DNA of 64,000 bases, from assembly GCA_039000515.1 (NCBI GenBank), contig JBCFYV010009882.1, positions 107,092,821 to 107,156,820 on the forward strand, in the 5' to 3' direction. Of the stretch, positions 23,495-35,599 are shown piece by piece; position 1 is the stretch's first letter; every line of letters begins with the position of its first letter. The notes beneath the pieces were generated by a model, which was given only the letters and a program-made list of their open reading frames with translations, had not been told where the DNA came from and did not search any database. The position numbers and the translations under genes are program-made. Origin of the DNA: Timema cristinae. Taxonomy: Eukaryota; Arthropoda; Insecta; Phasmatodea; Timematidae.

Positions 23495-24299
23495 CTGAAA
23501 ACAAAAAAAAAAACATCATTTAATAAAATTAATATTGAACTATCATAAATATTACAAAATCCTACCCTACCCCTAAAACTTTGGTAGACAAAATCTTAGC
23601 CTCTTAATAATGGCCAATGGGAATAATATTGCTAGTTTATAGATAGCAGACAAACTAATTTAAAAAAAAACTCCAAGTCAATTTTTGTAAGTGCCAGACT
23701 ATTGGGTTATTGTGATGTTTAAAATATACATCTTCAACTTCATGTCTGCCACGCTGGAAAGTTTCAACATGCCCAGTTTTACTAATTATGCACTTACCAT
23801 AAAGAGAATACTATAATTACACTTTTAGAAATAAAATAATTTCAAGCATAGCTAACATTTATCAAAAATGATAATATGTATTTAACAGCCAGAGAAGTTG
23901 ACCCTATGTGACAAAGTGTTCTTGCATGTTATGTTGGCAGTAGGCCTATGACGAAATACTCGTATATTGTTTGCTGTTTTCCCATCATGTCCCATTTTAC
24001 CTGACAGCCAAGAATTCAGGGTATGTTTTGATACCGTATTTGTTATACCAAGTCAGGAAATCATGGTAATGCTGATGGATTGTCCAAGTAGCCATTAGAT
24101 ATCTGACAATAATGAATTAGAAAATGATGGTTGTATTGGTACTTATTTACACTCTTTTGGAATGAGTGGGATACCAATAAAGTTTGAAGATATAAGAAGA
24201 GAAGTACAGAAAGATACAGAGCTTACAGCATGTGTTAAGTTTCGATGGACTTATGATTATGATTAGGATTTGACTACATAATTTCAAAGGAAAAATTAA

Positions 24300-25170
24300 T
24301 TAACGATAGAGCATGAATATTTATGTGGGGGTATAGCGTTACTATACCAAAGAGGTTTCATAAATATGTGTTAGAGGAATTACATTCAAGTCATGTTGGA
24401 ATAGTTAAAATGAAATCTTTGGCCAGATTGTATATTTGGTGGCCTAATATTGATCAGGACATTGAACAGATCTTCAACAATTGTGCACCCTGTCTCTTGG
24501 AAAGACAAAATCCATCAAAGAGTATGTTACATGTTTGGAATTATCCCAATAAACCATGGTCTAGATTACATATAGATTTTATGGGTCCATTCATATCTAA
24601 GATGAATCTTGTTATCATAGATTCATATACTAAATGGTAGGAAGTTTTAGAGGTATTGTCAACAGCAGCAAGTCAAACTATTGCTCTTTTAAGGCAGAGC
24701 TTTGCGAGGTTTGGTTTACCTGAACACATTGTAAGTGACAATGGACCACCATTTACATCACATGAATTCAAGTTTTTTTTAATACAAATAGTATTAAGCA
24801 TACTTTGATACCTTTGTACCATCCTCTAAGTAACAGTAGTAAAATTGGTATTAAATTAATTAGAGCATGTTATTAATGAAAAGAGAAATGTGGAAGTATC
24901 TTTAAGTAGATTTCTGTGTGATTATAGGAACTCAGTACAAAGTACAACAAATGAAACTCCATCAAAATTAATGTTTAATAGACAACTTATAGAAATAAAC
25001 TAAATTTGATATGTTCTAATGTATAGGAAAATGTGGAACATCAATGCAAGCAGTTTAAATATGCCAAGGCATGTACAACTCAAAACTATTTACAAATAAA
25101 CATGATCTAGTCAGAAATTATTTATAAAAGAAGAATGGATTGAAGGGATTTTTGTATCACAATTATTATT
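24300..25170 (+). pseudogene. Ty3/Gypsy integrase relic
   Basis: The frame at 24323-24640 carries the integrase zinc-binding region (ELHSSHVGIVKMKSLARLYI, WWPNIDQ, CAPC) and the start of the catalytic core (WSRLHIDFMGPF). A stop replaces the residue after TKW, then the core continues as FARFGLPEHIVSDNGPPFTS with the second Asp. Beyond 24780 frameshifts break it; VRNYL and KEWIEGIF near 25105-25160 fit the C-terminal region. The first His of the zinc motif and both visible Asp residues are kept, but stops and frameshifts make it inactive. It lies in the last ATP7 intron, antisense to the gene. Confidence 0.85.
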
Positions 25171-25678
25171 TACTTAATTACTTATTTGAGGTATTTTAAC
25201 ATGTACTTTCTGAACCGACTGATTATATCAGCACATGAGAATTTCTATAACCGAGAGCCAAAGGGCCTACCAATTATGCCAGAAGTGGTATTTCCACATA
25301 CATTCCAGTTTTTTTTTACATGCCACAATCAACAAGAGATCGCACTTTACCCCAAGACCATCTAGATCGACTGTGTCACAAAAGAGACTAGTAGCAACTT
25401 GTATTCCTTACTATCAAACTGTTTACCTTATTAATTGTATTGAACCTGAGCCCCTGTGGAAAAGTGCCAAGGGCTGTGACAGATCTGGACCAGATATGAT
25501 GTTTCAACAAGGGATATAGGAAATAGTAGAATTGTATGTACTCCAGTAAACAACACTAACCAAGTGTTGGTGTCTATGTTTCGCCAATGGATGTTAGTAT
25601 AAATAACTGTTTATTGTATATGATGTGAATTCAGGGTGACTTAGTAGTAAGCAAAGCTCCAGTGTGGGATGTGTGTAC

Positions 25679-25843
25679 CTGCTGAGTGTGCTGCTGGTGG
25701 AGCGTGAGAAGTTAGGCCGCTCTATGTCATCTAAGCCTCTGTGGATGGACAGAGAATCACATTCATTTAAGGCTGCACTTCTGGCATTCATGGCTGCTAT
25801 GTACTCGGCCGTCTCAAGTCGCTCCTTTGATGGTTTCTTGTAT
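25679..25843 (-). CDS. ATP7: ATP7 copper-transporting ATPase, penultimate coding exon
   Basis: Acceptor TTTCCTGTAG|ATACAAG and donor CAGCAG|GTACAC bound a 165-bp exon. Joined to the exon at 54302 it reads LLLKLYKKPSKERLE, which matches the conserved (Q)LK-C/L-YKKP entry into the cytosolic tail after the last membrane helix of ATP7 proteins. Further on, SLSIHRGLDDIERP corresponds to the SVHIGMDD region of human ATP7B. The Ser-rich end STSSTLSR is a plausible phosphorylation segment. Phase is 2 in, 2 out, consistent with both neighbours. The preceding intron is 28,458 bp. Confidence 0.9.
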
Positions 25844-26224
25844 CTACAGGAAATACTCACTTTAACAACTGCACTCACAAATATTTAAACATAATTACTA
25901 GAAATTTACATCAAATGTAAAGAAAATTCAGTCCAATGTAATACCTATCAGTAAAGTTTTAAACAAATATTTTAGTTTGGATTATAAATATATTATTATA
26001 AAGCCAATGTATTACGTGGAGTGTTTTAAATTGATTTCAAAGTAGTTTCTCAGAAAATATGCAAAAAAAAAAGCTACTCTGAAGATTAAAGTTATAAGCT
26101 CTGAGAGAATGTATGAAGAGGGAAAAAAAATGCAATTATTATATGGTGGTTGATGGCATAAATAATGCAATTATTATATGGTATAAGTGTTTTTTTTTTC
26201 TTTATGATATAAAAGTATTTTAAT
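25844..26224. other. ATP7 intron sequence, nothing recognised
   Basis: AT-rich sequence; a 19-bp phrase (AATGCAATTATTATATGGT) is repeated twice near 26129 and 26166. Nothing else is seen. Confidence 0.4.
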
Positions 26225-27997
26225 GGCCCGTCTACTCGAGTCCTAAATCCCCTTACAACTAAGGAGGGCACTACACTCCACTACAACAGCTCTTCTGGCA
26301 CCCGCTGGAAGGAACAAGTCACAGAACACTTAAAACAGGGATGCAAACGTTGAGGAAGGCATTTTCACAATAATTCTTCAAAAGCCCATACAAGACCAGC
26401 TTGGCAAAGTTCCTTCACAGTAAGTCAAAGATACAATAAGACAGCTTAGGAATAATAAGGCGGCTGGCTCGGACGGAATTCCTGCCTAAATATTCAAGGA
26501 AGGGGGGTCCGTTCTAACTGAGCATACACAGGCACTCATCGTCAAGATATGGAACTCCGTAACACTCACTGCTGACTTAAGAGACGCACTAATAGTAACC
26601 ATCTTTAAAAAAAAGGGGGGGGGGGGACAAGGCTCAGTGTGGAAACAATCGTGGAATATCCCTGCCTTCTGTGTCTGGCAAAACTCTTGCCATAATTCTA
26701 TACAACCGTCTGATACCACTCGCCGAAGGGTCTTTACCAGAAACACAATGTGGACTTAGACCCAACCAAGGTACAGCTGATGATCTTCAGTGCATGGCAA
26801 ATGCAAGAGAAATCCAGGGAACAAAACCACCCGCTATACATGGCTTTCATTGATCTCGTCAAGGCCTTCAACTCGGTTAATCGAGATGCTCTTTGGAAGA
26901 TCTAATCTCTAATTGGCTGCTCTCCGAAATACATTCAGATTCTTCGACTGCTACACGATAACATGAATGGCACTGTTCTGAGCAATGGACTTGGAAAACC
27001 CATTGAAATCACAACGGGTGTCAAACAGGGATGTGTAATTGCCCCCACTCTGTTATCAATATTTGTTGGAATTGTAATTTATCTTATAGATGGGAAACTG
27101 TCACCGAGTGTAGAAATAGTGTACAGGACGGATGGTGGCTCCTTCAACCTTAGCAGACTACGAGCGAATACCAAGATATCTACAACGTCTGTTCTCGAAC
27201 TCCAGTACGGGTATAACAACGTTGTTTTGGTCAAATCAGAAGAGGACCTCCAGGCGATTTTGAATACATTTAATGAGGCATACACGTTAATTGGGCTGGG
27301 AATTAATATTGGAAAGAAGCAGATTCTGTATCAACCTGCACTCAATTCCAACGTTGCAGCTCCTGCCATCAAAATCAATGGAGAAGTCTTGCAGAACATC
27401 AAACACTTTCCTTACCTTGGCAGTCGCCTCTCGACAAATGCAAATATTGATTGTGAAACCCGACACCACCTAAAATGTGCCAGTGCAGCTTTAGGACGGT
27501 TGCGATAAAGAGTCTTTGAAAGCCATAATATCAGAACTCAGACCAAACTGTAAGTGTACCAAACTGTCATAATACCAACTCTTATTTATGGGTGTGAAGC
27601 TTGGACCAGCTACAGAAGGCACCTAAAATTCCTGGAGAGGTACCATCAGCGTTGTCTTAGGAGAATCCTCAGAGTGAACTGGCAAGACCAGAGTACTAAC
27701 ATCAGTGTCTTAGAAGAGGCCAATACCACCAGTATTGAAACAATGATCATCAAGCATCAACTTCGTTGGACAGGCCACGTTGTTCGAATGCCCGAGACTC
27801 GACTCCCAAAGAAGATGATGTATTCACAAATGAAGGATGGCCAACGAAACCTGAGGAGACAGCCCAAACGGCACAAGGACGTTCTTAAGTCCAACATGAA
27901 TAAGTTCACAATCAACAATGACAACTGGGAGGCCACCGTGACCAATCGCCTTGTCCACGAAGGCCAACAACACTTTAAACAACAACGAATACACTAG
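26225..27997 (+). pseudogene. LINE ORF2 relic (endonuclease-RT linker to C terminus)
   Basis: Plus-strand frames follow the order of a non-LTR retrotransposon: linker (RNNKAAGSDGIPA), RT start (GISLPSVSGKTLAIILYNRL), ETQCGLRPNQGTAD, then PAIHGFH with a frameshift at the catalytic Asp region (FIDLVKAFNSVNRDALW), GVKQGCVIAPTLLSIFV, the active-site box decayed from YADD to YGYNN, and the C-terminal RRILRVNWQDQSTNISVLEE, KHQLRWTGHVVRMPETRLPK and YSQMKDGQRNLRRQPKRHKD. The active site is destroyed and frames are broken, so it is dead. It sits in the large ATP7 intron, antisense to ATP7. The endonuclease domain is absent. Confidence 0.9.
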
Positions 27998-28300
27998 TCT
28001 GACAAGCGTAATACACTGTGGGATAGTCAACCCTCAACCGCCAGGGGTTAACGCAGACAGTGTGGGAGAGTCTGTAACTCCAGGATTGACTTTTACTAAA
28101 CAGATAATATCCGTGGAAAACAATCATATTCGTTAGCGAGTGATAGCCCATCATCATTATTTAAAAATGTGCCCAAATAGCTAGCTTACATTCTAAGTGA
28201 GCTGAATTGAATAGCTTATTACAATAACAATACAAGTTACAAACCTACATTATTCTGGAGCGATATGTATTCAGTTTTTTTTGATTCCATTAATGATATT

Positions 28301-28577
28301 GGTGACCTGGTGGTCTAGGGGTAAGGTGTCAGACTTCTGTGCTGGCGGCCGGGGTTCAATCCTCGGTCCCGGCACAGATTTATCTGATTTCCAAACCCTT
28401 CCTACACCTCTGACAAGACATCTTGTGAATGTGTGGAATGCCAGGTCACCACCGTGGTTCGGATTCCACGTTAAACTGTAGGTCCTTCATTTCATCTCAC
28501 AATCACCCTACCATTACACATTAGCGTAAGTGCGTATAACCCGAACGGGTAGTAAGACGCGGTGCTAATAATAATAA
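28301..28577 (+). mobile_element. full-length SINE-A with 13-bp TSD
   Basis: The best-preserved family A copy: head GGTGACCTGGTGGTCTAGGG (A box), GGGGTTCAATCCTCGGTCCC (B box), body, shared tail and TAATAATAA. The duplication CATTAATGATATT lies at 28288-28300 and 28578-28590. It can serve as a reference for the family. Confidence 0.95.
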
Positions 28578-28590
28578 CATTAATGATATT

Positions 28591-29283
28591 GTTTTAATTG
28601 GTAATAAAAGCTAATAATTTTCTCATTATTGGCTTTCAAATTAATATATATTTAAATATTTTGGCGCAATGTAGCAACCAACACAATCTTGAGTATGTTA
28701 TTTTGACTTATCATACTTTTACACTAAAAACTTGATACATGATCCCCAACACATTTAAGCTCATTTAAATAAACCTAGTTTATAAATTGTGTCATTCACT
28801 TTAGAAGGAGCTTCTGTTAAAAAGCTTTATTAAAAACGTGAAGTACTTTACTGAAGGAAAATAAGGTAGCAGATCATACTTTTTCTAAAATTTGCCTGGC
28901 AAAAACATACTGAGATTTTTAGGGATGCAGGTATTCCAACCCAAAAGTGAGAATGTCAATTTATTGAATTGGGGAGATTTCTGCCCATTCCCTGAACTGG
29001 CTTCTTCATTTGTCCATTTCAAAGACCTGGCAAAAACTCATTGGGTTCATGAATTTGATAGCACTTGCACTGGCTGACCAGTTCATAGGATTCAGTGACC
29101 AAGTGCTAGATTAACGTTATATTACATTAAACCAAGTGTACACTAATTATAGAGTATTGAAGAGTATAAGGATAAAAGGTCGTTTAACCATTTCCCATGA
29201 GGCCAAAATATTAATCAGCCAAAGCCCCACCAATGGTGGATGACAAGAATATAATATAAATGTGTAGAGTGAATAATAATACT
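28591..29283. other. ATP7 intron sequence, nothing recognised
   Basis: AT-rich; a 61-codon frame near 28892 has no family similarity. Confidence 0.4.
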
Positions 29284-29527
29284 TAGCACCGCGTCTTACT
29301 ACCCGTTCGGGTTATACGCTTAAGTACTAATCACACTAATGGGTTAGGAATGGGGAAGATTGAATATAGAAGTGAACCTGCATTTGCATAGAGGTAGAGT
29401 AGAAACCCGTTTAAGAAAAACCACCCAGTTCACCCGAGCGATATCCCAACCTCGATCTCCCCCTGTCCTTGCCAGTCTAGTTCAACACGAAATTAGCGCG
29501 TTAGCCAACTACGCCACCGAGGAGGGT
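29284..29527 (-). mobile_element. SINE-B copy, full length
   Basis: The minus strand gives CCTCGGTGGCGTAGTTGGCT, a B-box region decayed to GAGGTTGGGATATCG, the body and the shared tail CCCGAACGGGTAGTAAGACG. Several substitutions relative to the copies at 49400 and 51169 suggest moderate age. Confidence 0.85.
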
Positions 29528-29829
29528 AACTAACGTCCCTAGAGAATGGGTCTTAAGTAGATAGGTTTACTAGCCATTATCACAACACACCTACATTATT
29601 GAAACAGCATTGCTGCTAGCTATCATGTTAGGAGGAAATCAGTGGTAAAATAGTGGTCGTGTAATGTTGGTTATATAAACTAAACATATGTCAAATCTTA
29701 AAAACAAGTACATATACGCTACACACCTGCTTAGTAAATACAGTTAAGTAGGCCACTAATTACTAATAATTGTAAGAATGATAGAGGTAGAATGTGGACG
29801 AAATGTACCCGAGTTTGCTTGGGGGAATA

Positions 29830-29950
29830 GGGGAAAACTATTTATGAGAAACTATCCTTAGTATATTTGGCCGGGATTCAAACCCCGACGTCCCCGTCAC
29901 CGGCAAAACAGACTTAATGATCTTGACCATGTGTTCACTGGTACGGGTAG
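29830..29950 (-). mobile_element. old tRNA-derived SINE fragment
   Basis: The minus strand reads ACGGGGACGTCGGGGTTTGA followed by ATCCCGG, a tRNA-like T-arm/B box in the same arrangement as family B. The 3' part cannot be followed with confidence. Confidence 0.5.
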
Positions 29951-30587
29951 TAATAATGCATGTGCTACTAATATTAACGAGATTATATTCGCTTATGTGT
30001 AAGTTTTAAGATAACATTATTATAATATAATTTTGTTTGTAACAAAACGCTTTATTCTTTTTGAACATTCTATTTTTACTTTCTCATTTAGAGATAAAAT
30101 GTTGTAATTGCGAAAAAATTTGGCCGTTTTTTAAATTTTAATTCTAGCCCTTAAAATAATGTTTTTTTTATTAATTACGTATTAGAAAAAATTGAAATTT
30201 CTCGGAAATGGCTTTAACAATTTTCTTGATGTTTGACAATAGTAAGAATTAAAAGCACAAAATTAGTGTTTTAAATTTTAATTATTGCAACATCAAAAAC
30301 GGAACAGTGCCTCTAAAATAGAATTTGGTGTGTATTTTACATGACAAATAATACTGTAAACCTATTTTTTGGAAGAAAAGTCACTAAGGCCAGTTTACAA
30401 ACAAACGTATTTTTGAAAATTAAGTGTTTCTCTAAAATGTCTTTATTGTGTTATTTAAAATGTTTATCATAGGAAAGTTTCACATGAATAGCGGGATTTA
30501 GGGGGTCGGGGGGTCGGAGTTCCCCTTGGAATTTGATGTATCCCACAGGCAACAGGTATAGTCCCATTTTGAAGCGGACCACCCCCC
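29951..30587. other. ATP7 intron sequence upstream of the nested gene
   Basis: AT-rich to about 30480, then GC rises into the promoter of the nested gene (GGGGGTCGGGGGGTCGGAG at 30499). Confidence 0.4.
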
Positions 30588-30595
30588 TATAAAAA
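30588..30595 (+). promoter_or_regulatory. TATA box of the nested DUF4789-like gene
   Basis: TATAAAAA lies 118 bp upstream of the start codon, at the point where the base composition switches from AT-rich to GC-rich. A start site about 30 bp downstream (near 30620) would give a short 5' UTR of about 85 bases. Confidence 0.6.
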
Positions 30596-30705
30596 TGAGC
30601 TCGCTTGAATCTCGTTTGTTGGCGCTAGTTCCGCTGCCCTCCAGCCAGCGCTAGCAGCGGCTCGGCCTTGCGACACTCGTGTGTCGGAGCGAGTCAGTCA
30701 CTAAC

Positions 30706-31554
30706 ATGCGAGTGTTGTGGATACTAGTGCTTGTTGTCGGGACGGACAGTCTGCCAGAGGACCTGTTCTCCGACAAAGAGAGGACATGTTTCGCACAAGA
30801 GAAGATGCTGTATTCCGGCAATGATCGCTGTTACAGATTGTTAGAGGTTGGTCCGTGCAATGAGACGGCCGGGGAATGGTTAGTGTTGGACGAACAGTCG
30901 TTACCTCGTCTTGTGGCTGTTTGCCGACCGTGTCGTTGCTGCAGTACACCGTTACACGTGTGGTGGCCTGGAGACGAGACATGTCACAAGAAGAGTGACA
31001 GGACACTCTGTCAGAATGACAACACCATACTACGCGACGACCCGTTTGGGGAGGGAGAGTGTGTCTGCATCAACGATCCTCCCCACGTGCGAGGCCCTGA
31101 CAGCGACGCGTGCTACCCTTTGCACCGACGCGGGCCTTGCTCGGCGATGCAGGTGCTAGTGAAGTCTGATCGAGGCACCGAAAAGGGGCGATGTGTTCCG
31201 GATACGTGCCACCAACAGAACCGGAAAGAAAGTGGAAGCGGCTGGTTTGCCGCGTCAGAGGTGGAGGGCCGCGGGCAATGCTACCGACTGGGGTCTCAGG
31301 GACCTTGCTCCGAGAACGTCTTGTTTAACGTGCACCCGATCACCTTGGTGCCCCAATGCGTGACGCGCATCCTATACATCGCCCAGATGTTCTGTCGGTC
31401 GGGAGCCACGGACCAGGCCGGTCAATGTGTCCAGGAGGTTAACAAGCCTGTCGCAGACTATGTGGCAGGCCTGGTTCAGGCCAGCAAGAAACGCAGGAGG
31501 AGAGGGGTGTCCGTTGCAAGGGGGAGGGGTAGCAGTCCCATCCGACAACAGTAG
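30706..31554 (+). CDS. secreted cysteine-rich DUF4789-like protein, nested in an ATP7 intron
   Basis: An uninterrupted 282-codon frame. I prefer the ATG at 30706 over the in-frame ATG at 30679 because it starts directly with a signal peptide, MRVLWILVLVVGTDS, likely cleaved before LPEDL. The mature part has 20 cysteines and three copies of a CYxLxxxGPC motif: CYRLLEVGPC, CYPLHRRGPC and CYRLGSQGPC. This motif with GEWLVLD after it is the hallmark of insect DUF4789 secreted proteins, whose function is not known to me. The end is very basic (KKRRRRG), a possible furin-type cleavage site. No introns. GC content is far above its surroundings. It lies in the 28.5-kb ATP7 intron on the opposite strand, with its own TATA box, so it is an independent nested gene. 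Confidence 0.92.
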   Translation: MRVLWILVLVVGTDSLPEDLFSDKERTCFAQEKMLYSGNDRCYRLLEVGPCNETAGEWLVLDEQSLPRLVAVCRPCRCCSTPLHVWWPGDETCHKKSDRTLCQNDNTILRDDPFGEGECVCINDPPHVRGPDSDACYPLHRRGPCSAMQVLVKSDRGTEKGRCVPDTCHQQNRKESGSGWFAASEVEGRGQCYRLGSQGPCSENVLFNVHPITLVPQCVTRILYIAQMFCRSGATDQAGQCVQEVNKPVADYVAGLVQASKKRRRRGVSVARGRGSSPIRQQ

Positions 31555-31880
31555 GATAACTGAAGGTGTTAAGTGCTCCTAGGATTATATTTTCATTTGG
31601 TGATTTTGAAAGATCCTCTTTATAGCTAACATCGCCACACCCAATTGTTTTATTATGTTTTATATAGATTACGTGTGTTTTTAAACGTTGAAGACCGTGA
31701 ATTAAATATGCGGGAAGATTGTAGACTGAAGTCTGGAACAGTTCCATGCTATGATAGTGGTTGTAACCATTGCTCCATGCTATGATAGTGCTCCATGCTA
31801 TATATGCGGTTGTATCCCAACTTTTATGCTATGTGTGAAATTTTTTCAACATAAATTAACAATTACATGAATGAAAGAGT

Positions 31881-31886
31881 ATTAAA
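31881..31886 (+). terminator. candidate polyadenylation signal of the DUF4789-like gene
   Basis: ATTAAA about 330 bp after the stop codon, followed by a TTATTTTATCTCAGGTGTCG stretch that could act as the GU-rich downstream element. A canonical AATAAA at 32053 is an alternative. Confidence 0.35.
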
Positions 31887-31889
31887 CTT

Positions 31890-34517
31890 ATTTTATCTCA
31901 GGTGTCGCCAACATACAATTTTAAACTTACAAAGTTTTCGTAGCATTTATAAATGTTAATTGTAAATTTAAAACATGTTATTTGAAGAAAAAATTACATT
32001 TTTTGTAACGAATGATACTAATGTGTGGATTCCAACTGCATTTTTGAATACAAATAAACACAAACATATATATTATTTTACTTACATTTGTCTAATTCAG
32101 AAGATTAACTTTCACACTTTGAATACTACTTGATTCAAAACCAGAATCACATATTTAAGAATCGTATAGAAATTGTAGGGATGCCAATTTTCTTTTAAAT
32201 AAAATTAAAGTGAACCAGAATGTCCCAAAGTAAGAGACGTTGGTTGAGTGGCTGAAAAATATAGATAGTCTAGGTCCGTATTTTCCTCATAAATTTTAAA
32301 CTACTTAAAGAATTCTGGAAAAGTATAAAATCAAACCCGTGAAAATGTCATTATGTATTTTGAAAAAAAAAAAAAAAAATTGGTTCCTAAGTCTAGTAGA
32401 ATATTTTAAAGGATTTGTAATATTATCATATCCAAACCATAACCCCCGTGTATAATATTTTTGATCGTGCAGCCAAAATGGACCAGGCCAAGAGATTGGC
32501 CACACATTTTAAAGTTCCAGTTCCGGCTAGATAAACATAAAATTGTCCTATTATTTTTGGTTTTTAACTATAATTCATAAGCTAATTGCACAATTCATGT
32601 ATAATTTGTCCTTTGGACAAGATATTGTTTTGTAAGAATGTTTTAGTGGCGTTCCAGTCCGGGTTATTGAGAAGCAATTTACAATACGTTTAAAATATAG
32701 CCTAATCTTCTACTGCATGTGCTGAACATCTATATATAAAGTTTGAACAAAATCCATAATTGCAGATGTGTGGCCAGGGACACGGGCGGACAGAGAGACA
32801 AAATTGTAAAATCCACTTTTTTGGGTCAGGGGTACAAAAAACGTTAAGATGGATCATAATCTAAAGGTCTAAGATTTTCAACATTACATCACTTTCTCTT
32901 TAGATAAGAACGTTAAAAGCGTTTTAGAAAATTTAGTACCTGTATGAACGAACCTAAATATATAACTTATCAATTATAATTCCGGTTCTAGTTCTCAAGC
33001 AATTTATTTAAGGGTTCCGTTCCTGTTCCTTGAAAAAAGGTATCAGGGGAATCTTAAAGCTAGTCATCCAGGCGTGTTGCTTAGTCAATAAACACCAATT
33101 AAAATGAATGTAGCGACAAACCTAAATTGGAGTCGAACGATAGCTAATCAAACCACACCGCAGGGTCGTCATTCAACGACCATTACAATTATAAATAAGA
33201 AACTGAGTTTGTTTCTTCAAATATGGTGTACAAACCTATATACTTTAGAGAGAAAAAGTTGTCCATTTCCCACGAATCCTGTGAACGAAGGTGACCTTGT
33301 GATGAGAAGGTCTCCCAAAACACACGATGTCGTGGGAGCACAGTGCGTCACAATACTACCTTGTCAGGTAGCAAGCCTACCTTCATAATTACACTATGGA
33401 ATAGCTTATAAGAGAGGGCCATAGTGTAATTCATCAAGGTAAACTTGGAACCAACAGCACATTTTAGGCGGTTGTACGAATCGTGGAAGAGAGAAATATT
33501 TCAAAATAAAGATTTTTTTCAACTACAGATTAAATTGTTATAAATCACTTATTCACTTAATCACTTGTTCAATAGAATTTAATGACATTTCGTGTTTATA
33601 TTGGATGTGAGCCCTGGGTTGATATATTTACAGAGTCAATTGCTCAAATGGAAAAATGGTAACGTTCATTAATAATGAATCGGCCTAATTAAAATTCGTT
33701 TCTGGGCACTGTTTAACATTACAAACAGAGGCACCTCATTTTCCATGAGGGTGTTTTACAACAGCAGATATCTCCAACTTTGATCGTATCTCCGCCAATA
33801 GTTTAGATACGAAATAACGTATCATTGAAATAATAAACATCTTTTATTTGAATGAATATTTTATTGACTCAAGATTTTTCGAGTAAGGGAGTAATTTCAA
33901 TTTTTTAAACAGTACCAGTTTACAAGAACCCTTGGCAAGTGTGTAAGTATAGCAACAGGGGTAGATTCGAGCACGTGACCACAACTCAACCTCAACTCAA
34001 CCTCAACTCAGAGAAGTCAACCGTCCTATGACCACTTACGGATGGCCTGAAAGCCTTAATACCGTTCCCTCACGGGTGCTGTGTTACAGAGTTCGAGATC
34101 CCAGACTCGAGCTAGCCTCGGAACGCTCATAAAGTTTCTCGAAGAAGGTGACAAGTAGCCGTTGTGGTTTCCCGGACCCCTAATTCCCCAATGTTCCTCT
34201 TGTGATGCGAGGTGTGGTGTTGTGTAGCTAATGACTGAGTTTTCAGTTTCATCATAAAACACAAACATCTTCTAAAAATATTACTTCTTTTGACATTCGC
34301 TCGCAAATATTTTATTGCTGTGTGAATAAGGATAGTACTTGTGCCCTAGGTCAGCTCTGGACCGCATGCGGCTCATAACGCATTTATATGCGGCCCGCGA
34401 TCTATAGATCTAGCTATTTATCTACAGACAAAATCTTGCTAAAATACAAGAATTTTAAAGACTTTATTCTTATGGAAGCAAATACAATTTATATATAAAT
34501 ATGAAAAAATATATTCA

Positions 34518-34583
<66 letters not shown>

Positions 34584-35138
34584 CAGAAGAGATTGCTTGC
34601 TTTTAGACTTACTTTTTTATGTTGTGGCTGTAATTTTTTAAATAAAAAATTGCGTTTACCAAAATATAGTATTTTACTCGCTGAACCATTATATTTAAAT
34701 TCTTAATTCAACCCTTTAATCAAAAAAATGCTCAGGCCTGCCTTGGGACATTTACCCTTATTGAAAGACCATGGTTGATGCCTTAAACTGAACGCAACTG
34801 GTAAACATATAAAAGTAAAATTTGACACACTTAAAATAAAAAATAAGAGTTCATTTGATTTATAACTCTATAAATATTATGGTGTCATAGATATAATATT
34901 AAATATGGCCATTTGGTGACGTTATTTAATAATTCCATATCTTTTTCATTTAAACACGATACAATGATTTAATAAGCTTACTTCTTTCTTCTTTTTTAGG
35001 AAGGAAGCCCTAGGAAGTTAAATAATAGGATAATAGGCTACAGAGAGATTGTTTCTATTTTAGTGAGATAAAATACATTCTAAAAACACTACCTACTTAA
35101 GCAAGTGTTTAGAAAACTGGATTGGCTGGAGACTGGAA
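31890..35138. other. ATP7 intron sequence, no gene recognised
   Basis: AT-rich sequence with a run of 17 A at 32363-32379, a short CTCAACCTCAA tandem near 33985-34012 and a TA microsatellite at about 34526-34581. A 94-codon frame at 33104-33388 has no recognisable similarity. Segment 32755-32850 (GGACACGGGCGGACAGAGAG) resembles 60970-61040 weakly and may be an old shared repeat. Confidence 0.4.
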
Positions 35139-35141
35139 CAG

Positions 35142-35500
35142 TAAGGCTCCTTTCACACGTTCCGATTTTCAGTCGACCGATCGCAAACCGTCCGACAACT
35201 AATCGGTTTTTAAATCGTCGTCGTAGAAATAAGCGTAGACTAAGATTTCATTGGGTTCACCCAATACTTCAGAAAAAGGAAGTAATTGGCGCCTTTAACA
35301 TACCTTTCGGGGAATTAAGAGAAGACCAAAATAAGTTTTTTGATTGTTTCCGGATGTCTGTTTAGTCTTTCGACGATTTACATGGACACTTGAAACCACA
35401 TTTACAGAGGCAGAACACCAAAATGAGGCACTGCATTCTCTGCATGCACTGTTACACCCTTCATATGTTTTACCCATTTTGTTCACTCTATGTTGTAGTG
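35142..35500 (+). pseudogene. PIF/Harbinger transposase relic with left terminus
   Basis: The segment begins TAA then GGCTCCTTTCACACGTTCCG, which has the look of a Harbinger terminal repeat next to its 3-bp TAA/TTA target duplication. The frame then reads FHWVHPILQKKEVIGAFN, ELREDQNKFFDCFRMSV, a stop, and SFDDLHGHLKPHLQRQNTKM, the typical N-terminal region of Harbinger transposases (HARBI1 family). After that the frame is lost and the DDE nuclease core is absent. Dead, in the large ATP7 intron. Confidence 0.8.
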
Positions 35501-35599
35501 ATAAATGCTTAGAATATGAAAAATATTATAGATTTAATTTTAATTCACTACTATAATAAAATAAAAAACATTCTTACAAATATTTCTTTAAAAAAATGT

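Noticed and set aside
25235..25519. 94-codon plus-strand frame just after the Gypsy relic
   Set aside because: Does not continue any recognisable pol or env-like motif; probably chance within decayed element sequence.
30706..32379. Processed retrogene origin of the DUF4789-like gene, suggested by lack of introns and the A17 run at 32363-32379
   Set aside because: The A run is 800 bp past the stop with no AATAAA just upstream and no target duplication; the gene also has its own TATA box. Single-exon genes of this type need not be retrocopies.
33104..33388. 94-codon plus-strand frame in the ATP7 intron
   Set aside because: No similarity to a known family, no signal peptide or domain, and codon use typical of random AT-rich DNA.
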